In this document: positions 31,284 to 35,782 of the stretch, in pieces
Layout of the letters: every line of letters begins with the position of its first letter
Position numbering within the stretch: the first letter of the stretch is position 1
Source of the DNA: Nymphaea colorata
Lineage: Eukaryota > Streptophyta > Magnoliopsida > Nymphaeales > Nymphaeaceae
Length of the DNA stretch: 35,782 nt
NCBI RefSeq assembly: GCF_008831285.2
Contig: NW_022204577.1
Location: forward strand, 1 to 35,782
Direction of reading: 5' to 3'
Program-made: the position numbers and the translations under genes
The notes under the pieces: generated by a model
What the model saw: only the letters and a program-made list of their open reading frames with translations
The model's database searches: none
Told to the model about the DNA's origin: nothing

Positions 31284-32317
31284 TCATTTGTGGCTAATCT
31301 TGATCTTGGTATTGCCCTCAATCACAAAGAACAGGTAGCAATCATCGCTGATGTTAAAGTTGGCGTTATTCTTCTTCACCGCCACTTTCAACTTGCCCTT
31401 TTTCACCCAAAAGTCAATCGCAGTATCCACGCCCACGTTGGTCAGGAAATTGGCCATCACGCCCTTCCCCTTCCCGTCCGAACTAAAGTACTGCAAGGAT
31501 AGCGTGTCCTTGAATTGGAACTGCGCCTTCTAGAACTCACCCCGCTTTATCGTCCCGAACGCCAAGTAGCTGGACGGACCAAATGCAGCAACAGTCACTC
31601 GCACCTTGCGGGAGTTCCAATGCTTGACCTCCTCGCTGAACAGGCACAACTGCGGAGCGTTGATGGTGAAGTTGGTCTGCCAGAAGAAATCCCCCTCCTG
31701 CGTGATGTTGGGCGGGAGCAGGAACAGTCCCGAAGCCGGCGCGTTGGAGAAGGCGGGCGGGGATAGGTCGGTGATGGCTGCGGCGACTGTGGAGGCGGAT
31801 TGCAGGAAGGTCTTGGTGAGTTCCTCGAAGACGTTGTTTTCGGTGAGTAGGGCGACCTAGTCGGTGAAGAGGTAGTTTTTGATTTGGAAGTGGGGATCTC
31901 CGTAGTTTTCCTTAACCATGGATAGATAAAATTCGCTGAACTTGCTACGTTTCCACTCCTACATCCACTATTGCTTACGTTCTACTGCAGCTGTTCCTTG
32001 ATGCGCTCATAGGTCGACTGGATAGCCATTTCCAGTTTGCAGATCTCTTCGGATATGCTCTCGACGCACTGCTTCAGATGGAGGAGGAGATTTTCTCTCC
32101 TTTTTTCGAGCTAGGCAACTTCCTGCTCGTAGACTGAGGCGTTGCAGTGGTATCGATTGAAAAGCGAGTCCAGGTGCATCTTGAGGGGTTTGAACTCATG
32201 CCCCTTGTGCTTTTCCGAGCAGCACAGGGAGCAGATCAGAGAGCGGTCGGCGCACTTCTTGTTGAGACAGATGAGGTTGAGCTTTTCGGACTAGTGCGTC
32301 GGCTCGCTGCATTCCAT
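31284..32317 (-). CDS. B-box zinc-finger / TRIM-like protein
   Basis: The ATG at 32317 opens a B-box-type zinc finger: MECSEPTHESEKLNLICLNK, CADRSLICSLCCSEKHKGHE, with the Cys/His spacing of a B-box. A coiled coil follows (VYEQEVAELEKRRENLLLHL, ESISEEICKLEMAI, TYERIKEQLQ). The C-terminal ~210 residues are a beta-rich domain (VALLTENNVFEELTKTF, FFWQTNFTINAP, VRVTVAAFGPSSYLAFG, VGVDTAIDFWVKKGKLKV, DDCYLFFVIEGNTKIKISHK). Order and composition match the B-box, coiled-coil and C-terminal recognition domain layout of TRIM proteins, without a RING. The C-terminal domain is not obviously SPRY. A 20-nt intron lies at 31959-31978. No base correction is needed. The stop TGA is at 31284-31286. Confidence 0.75.
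31959..31978 (-). other. 20-nt spliceosomal intron in the B-box gene
   Basis: Reads GTAAGCAATAGTGGATGTAG on the minus strand; excision joins KEQLQEN to EWKRSKFSEF. Confidence 0.87.
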
Positions 32318-32595
32318 GTATCTTATTATGAAGGACGGCACTTACCTTTGCATAATTACTCAAATGCGAAAGATTATATTGAAGGTATAGAGCTCTATCA
32401 ACAAATCTAAGAGCTTTAAATTGATATTTAGAATTTATTCTTTTATAAGATCCAAAAAATATCTGTTTTTATATATCCAGAAAAGTTGTATGGGCCAGCT
32501 GTGCCATTAATGAAACCGCGGTAAGATAAGGAATTAAGAAAAGATGGAGGCAGCGTCACATTTTTAATGTTTTTGTATGCGCCTGCAGCTGTATT

Positions 32596-32808
32596 TCATA
32601 TTTCCTGAATTTATTTCTCTCCTGTTCCGGCCGAGTAGAGTAATTTTTAGAGCTCGATCAAACTCCCCCGCTTGTCTGCTTCGCGAATCTTCTCGGCCTG
32701 CAGCATTGCATCTCTCCACTACTGCATTTTTTGGTTGAGCTTGCACTTCCTTATCTCTTTCCTCCATCTGTCTAATTTCTATTGAGGCGAGAAGATAGCA
32801 GCAGGCAT
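32596..32808 (-). CDS. 70-residue helical protein, unknown
   Basis: Read with UAR as Glu, this frame is open from ATG 32808 to TGA 32596-32598 and gives a plausible small helical protein. It is MPAAIFSPQEKLDRWRKEIR at the start, then KMQEWRDAMLQAEKIRE and a C-terminal LIELEKLLYSA. All five UAR codons fall at polar helix positions next to Arg/Lys. A second overlapping frame on the same strand lacks TGA for some distance but is less protein-like. No membrane segment is present and no family is recognised. It could be a mitochondrial or ciliary small subunit, which cannot be decided. The standard code would miss it entirely. Confidence 0.5.
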
Positions 32809-33167
32809 GCTTGGACAATATTTTTAAGAAAGGATAGCGGGCAGCATTCTTGTTATGCCCTGATCATTGCTTCTCTAAATATTTAATTATTGGGAATAAT
32901 GATGAGCTTTATTTCTATTATTATTAATATTTGGTCAGTCTGCAACCAACAGCAATTACAATGATAGAAAGAACACTAGATTCATGCTACTTGAAAGAAA
33001 GGGATAAAATAATGCATGTAATTAAGCTATTAAACTTCACCCATTTCTATCCTTTCCTCCAAATATAGCTTTACTCTCCTTTTACACTCCAGCCTATCTA
33101 AGCTTTTGGCGTTTCTGAGCTGAATTAAGTCTTTAATCCCGCAATAAATTATAATTATAAAGTGATC
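32809..33167. other. Divergent AT-rich intergenic region
   Basis: About 359 bases, AT-rich, between the starts of a minus-strand small gene and a plus-strand coiled-coil gene. A 295-codon antisense frame that enters this region is a shadow of the downstream gene. No repeat or RNA is seen. Confidence 0.55.
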
Positions 33168-33899
33168 ATGTTCGACAGCAATTATCCCTCCAACAAGAAG
33201 CGTAACTACTTCGAAGACACTACCATCCTGCCCACCGCCGAGCGCTCCCACTTCCGCGATCCCGTCACCGACCCTTTCCTCGAAAAGACACCCACTCGTC
33301 TCGACTACGCATCTCCCTCCAAGCGCAGCAGCAGGCTGTCCGAAGCCAGGAAGAGCATCAACGAAGCCATTTAGATGGCATCCGCCAACAAAAATAGGAA
33401 CCAGGAAGCCATCGAGTAGGTTAGACACGTCAACCAGGAAATCGTCAGCAGCCTCAGCAGCTCCAATCCCGCCAAATCTTTGCCTTTCGAGCAGAAGAAC
33501 CGGACTGCCGACCGCACCCGCGACGATTACTCCCGAGCAGCCACCAGCCAGTTCGAATGGCAGCACCATCCCGAAGAAGACGTCAGGAGAAGCCGCAAGG
33601 ACAGCTTCACTAGCGAAAATGCAGAACTCAGATCCAGACTCAACGAAGAAATCAGGAAAAACAACGACCTGATGGGCCACATCAGACAGTTGGAGAGGGA
33701 CAATGCCCACCTGAGGAGCTCCGCCATCGGACAGGGCGGCAGCATCAACGGCGTGCTGGAGGAGAACAGATACCTGCGGAGCCAGCTGCAGAACGGAGCC
33801 ATTTCGATCGACGTCCTGGAGGAGCTGCGGAAGCTGAAGGAGGAGAACCAGCTGCTGCGGAGAGACACCATCGCCCTCCTCAAACGCACGCCATACTGA
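33168..33899 (+). CDS. 243-residue coiled-coil protein
   Basis: A clean frame with no intron from ATG 33168 to TGA 33897-33899, reading through two TAG codons as Glu. The first ~130 residues are polar and likely disordered (MFDSNYPSNKKRNYFEDTTI, RLDYASPSKRSSRLSEARKS). From about 135 on it is a coiled coil with heptads: ENAELRSRLNEEIRKNNDL, MGHIRQLERDNAHLRS, VLEENRYLRSQLQNGAI, DVLEELRKLKEENQLLRRD. It ends ALLKRTPY. Such proteins are common in ciliate cytoskeleton and basal bodies, but no family is recognised. Its GC-rich third positions match the secure genes here. It converges on the next gene with only 29 bases between stops. Confidence 0.72.
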
Positions 33900-33928
33900 T
33901 ACCAATAGAAGAGTCATATCCTATATCA

Positions 33929-34309
33929 TCACTACACTTCTTCCTTCATGCGTTCCAGAACAGTCAGGAGCTCTCCCTTCTGCCTCTAAACGAAATCGTA
34001 CTCTTTTGACTCCAGACCGCTCCTCACGCATAGCGAAAAATCGAATGTTCTGCCAACCATAGGATGCGGTTTGGCCATGACTTCTCTGAGGTCCTTCCTG
34101 TAGCGGTGAATGTGGCGGTAGTACTCCAGGCGCAAGTAGATGTCGTCGGTGAGCTTCACGGCCTCTTCGAAGGATAGGCTTGGCTGCTGTGCGGACCGCT
34201 GGAAGTCCTCACGGGAGGAGTTGATGAAATTCTCGTAATTCTGGATGGTGGTGAGGCCGGGGACGCGGGGAGGCTTGGCGGTGGGGGACGGGCGGGCGGG
34301 GCTGGCCAT
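33929..34309 (-). CDS. 126-residue protein, unknown
   Basis: Clean frame from ATG 34309 to TGA 33929-33931, immediately followed by a second in-frame TGA (33926-33928). The Pro/Ala-rich start (MASPARPSPTAKPPRVPG) precedes LTTIQNYENFINSSREDF, a helical block EEAVKLTDDIYLRLEYYRHI, HRYRKDLREVMAKPHPMVGR, TFDFSLCVRSGLESKEYDF and a C-terminal helix GELLTVLERMKEEVE. UAR codons read as Glu in the last helix. No transmembrane segment. No family is recognised. Its start is 67 bases from that of the divergent ERGIC-type gene. Confidence 0.65.
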
Positions 34310-34376
34310 GGAAGTGTCTTGTTAGCCTAAATTAGTCTAAAATTAATATATATCATACCAACTACGATCCATACTC

Positions 34377-35409
34377 ATGCTCAAATCTTTCGACTTCTTC
34401 CGAAAAATACGCACCGACCAGGAGCTCACTTCCGCCACCGGGGGCTTCTTCACCGTCCTCTCCCTCATAGTAGCCCTCCAACCACTTAGTCCGCCGGATT
34501 CCTGATCTTGCTGTCCTTGCAGGACTTCTACCAAGAGAGATACTTTACCTTCCTTTCGGTAAAAAACGACGAGTCTGACTTCCTCCCCATGAAGATCGAC
34601 ATCCTCTTCTACCACATGCCCTGCGAAGGTACAGCATTGATGATTGTAGCGCTGGCTATCGAGTTCAAAGACGAGCTGGAGTACGTGCAGCACAACTTGG
34701 AGAGCAAGGTGACGCTATACCACGTGGAGGTGGGACAGCTCACAGGCATTTAGTACAAACGCACCGAAAACCGTGAGGCCGAGAAGGAAAATCTAAAGAG
34801 ACACTTGGTGGAGGAGAGTCGCTGCAGAGCCACCGGCATCATCCCGCTTCCCAAGGTAAAAGGTATCATATTTAGACGCCAGGAACGCTGCTGATGGGGG
34901 CAAGTGGGCAGAGCAACTTGATCTGGTAGGTCTAGTCGCACCTGGTCCTCAAGACACGTCTCAACTACCGATTGGATTCCCTCAGCTTCGGTCTGGGCAA
35001 CAACACATTTGACTTCCCCATCTCGCACAAGAGCAAGAACATCGAAAACTACATCAACGAGCTGGAGGGGGACTTCAACACCAGGAAGATCGTGCAGGAC
35101 TTCGAGAGCAAAGGGTAGAAGCTGAACTTTTTCAACCACCTCAAGATCATCCCGGTGGTCATCGAGGGCGACAACAAGCAGGATAATGAGAACTACAGGT
35201 ATTCTATCAGGTCGGGATGGACGCACAGCAACGAGCCAACGCAGAAGGCCATGTTCATGACTGAAATATAGCCTATCAACATCACCTACCGCAAACACCA
35301 GCCCGCCCTCTACGACCTCGTGAGGCAAATCCTCGCAATTGTAGGAGGTACAGTCGCCACAATCGGTATCTTCAACTCTATCAGCCACTTCTTCCTCAAT
35401 ATCAAGTGA
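34377..35409 (+). CDS. ERGIC3/Erv46-family COPII cargo receptor
   Basis: Membrane protein cycling between ER and Golgi in COPII/COPI vesicles. ATG 34377 gives MLKSFDFFRKIRTDQELTSA, the family's N-terminal cytosolic piece, then TM1 (GGFFTVLSLI...AGFLILLSLQ). The lumenal domain has PMKIDILFYHMPCE, matching the (L)xINxDVxFPxMPC block, EYVQHNLESK, LDSLSFGLGN (family LSFG) and FFNHLKIIPVVIEG (family FLKVVPT). The C-terminal stretch is QPALYDLVRQILAIVGGTVA, and TM2 is TIGIFNSISHFFLNI, like the CAIVGGVFTVAGxxD terminus. Introns of 20 nt lie at 34470-34489 and 34856-34875. A 21-nt stretch (34628-34648) could also be an intron but is frame-neutral. ~330 residues, no base correction, TGA 35407-35409. 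Confidence 0.87.
34470..34489 (+). other. 20-nt spliceosomal intron in TM1 of the ERGIC-type gene
   Basis: Reads GTAGCCCTCCAACCACTTAG; excision joins FTVLSLI to SAGFLILLSLQDFY and avoids an in-frame TGA. Confidence 0.9.
34856..34875 (+). other. 20-nt spliceosomal intron in the ERGIC-type gene
   Basis: Reads GTAAAAGGTATCATATTTAG; excision joins GIIPLPK to TPGTLLMGASGQ and restores the frame of the LSFG block. Confidence 0.9.
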
Positions 35410-35701
35410 TATCCAATAGATATATATTTAACCATCAGGAAAACAAGAGCTAAATTAAACAAATGACAATCGATAATCGATAATCGCTTCAAAAGGGACG
35501 TATATGCATAGATTGAAATATAAACAAGACATTTAACATTAGATTAGCTCAAACAAAGTAATATAAAGGAAAATCGTATATGGTAACATATGGAAAAGTC
35601 CTATTGTTATCTTTTGATGTCTTATTGAATCGAAATGATCTGCAGAGTTTATTTGAATCATTCTCCCCTCAGTTTTAATCAATATCTTGATTTAAAAAAT
35701 C
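35410..35701. other. AT-rich subtelomere
   Basis: 292 AT-rich bases between the last stop codon and the right telomere. No gene, repeat family or RNA is seen. It is longer than the 57-base left subtelomere. Confidence 0.7.
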
Positions 35702-35782
35702 GGGGTTGGGGTTGGGGTTGGGGTTGGGGTTGGGGTTGGGGTTGGGGTTGGGGTTGGGGTTGGGGTTGGGGTTGGGTTGGGG
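35702..35782. repeat. Right telomere, GGGGTT repeats
   Basis: G4T2 repeats to the end of the window. One unit close to the end (about 35772-35776) is GGGTT, lacking a G. Together with the left C4A2 array this closes the chromosome. Confidence 0.98.

Noticed and set aside
33030-33917. 295-codon open frame on the minus strand
   Set aside because: It is antisense to a clean coiled-coil gene at 33168-33899 and has low-complexity Val/Leu/Gly composition typical of a shadow frame.
1-35782. Window as a cluster of pseudogenes full of stop codons
   Set aside because: The apparent stops are UAA/UAG only, fall at Glu positions in conserved motifs, and every confident gene ends in UGA.
1-35782. UAR=Gln (the commoner ciliate code, table 6)
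   Set aside because: Gln would break the alpha-C salt bridge of the kinase and replace the invariant Glu in the AAA ELD motif; the charged coiled coil at 21500-21760 also fits Glu much better. A few sites fit either residue.
1-35782. CRISPR arrays, insertion sequences, viral genes
   Set aside because: No direct-repeat arrays other than telomeres, no transposase or viral protein, and no inverted-repeat element seen.

Overview
The window is a complete ciliate macronuclear chromosome. It begins with 87 bases of CCCCAA repeats and ends with 81 bases of GGGGTT repeats, and genes fill the space between. No gene can be read with the standard code. TAA and TAG occur inside nearly every conserved gene and only TGA ends them. 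At diagnostic positions TAA/TAG stands where Glu is required: the alpha-C Glu of a protein kinase, the ELD motif of a spastin-like AAA ATPase, the DNE motif of U2A', and a Glu-rich coiled coil. That is the peritrich nuclear code (NCBI table 30, UAR=Glu, UGA=stop). C4A2 telomeres also fit an oligohymenophorean. A peritrich ciliate is therefore inferred; genus is not claimed.

Layout, left to right: tail-anchored C2-like protein (-); helical mitochondrial protein (-); U2A' and Utp11 (+); degenerate kinase-like protein (-); LIN9 of the MuvB/DREAM complex and a small basic protein (+); MAP3K-like kinase (-); unknown protein (-); multi-pass membrane protein (-); large vWA protein (-); 81-residue membrane protein (+); large type I membrane protein (+); spastin-like AAA ATPase (-); membrane-anchored M14 carboxypeptidase (+); RBR ubiquitin ligase (-); EF-hand protein kinase (-); coiled-coil protein with a beta-rich tail (-); ALG10 glucosyltransferase, OST5/TMEM258 and a tail-anchored protein (+); B-box protein (-); 70-residue protein (-); coiled-coil protein (+); 126-residue protein (-); ERGIC/Erv41-Erv46 protein (+). 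This makes 25 genes in 35.8 kb. Genes are GC-rich and the gaps are AT-rich. There is no operon structure; converging genes lie as little as 24 bases apart.

The genes are ordinary eukaryotic housekeeping genes. The only clear functional grouping is ALG10 next to OST5/TMEM258, that is, completion of the lipid-linked oligosaccharide and its transfer, with an ER-Golgi cargo receptor about 5 kb further on. Introns are tiny: nine clear cases are exactly 20 bases, start GTA and end TAG or CAG, and one more is 19 bases.

Many genes also contain single-base frame breaks that one extra base would repair, usually in a short homopolymer. These look like deletion errors in the assembly rather than pseudogenes. 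Protein descriptions for such genes assume the break is an error, and lengths are approximate.
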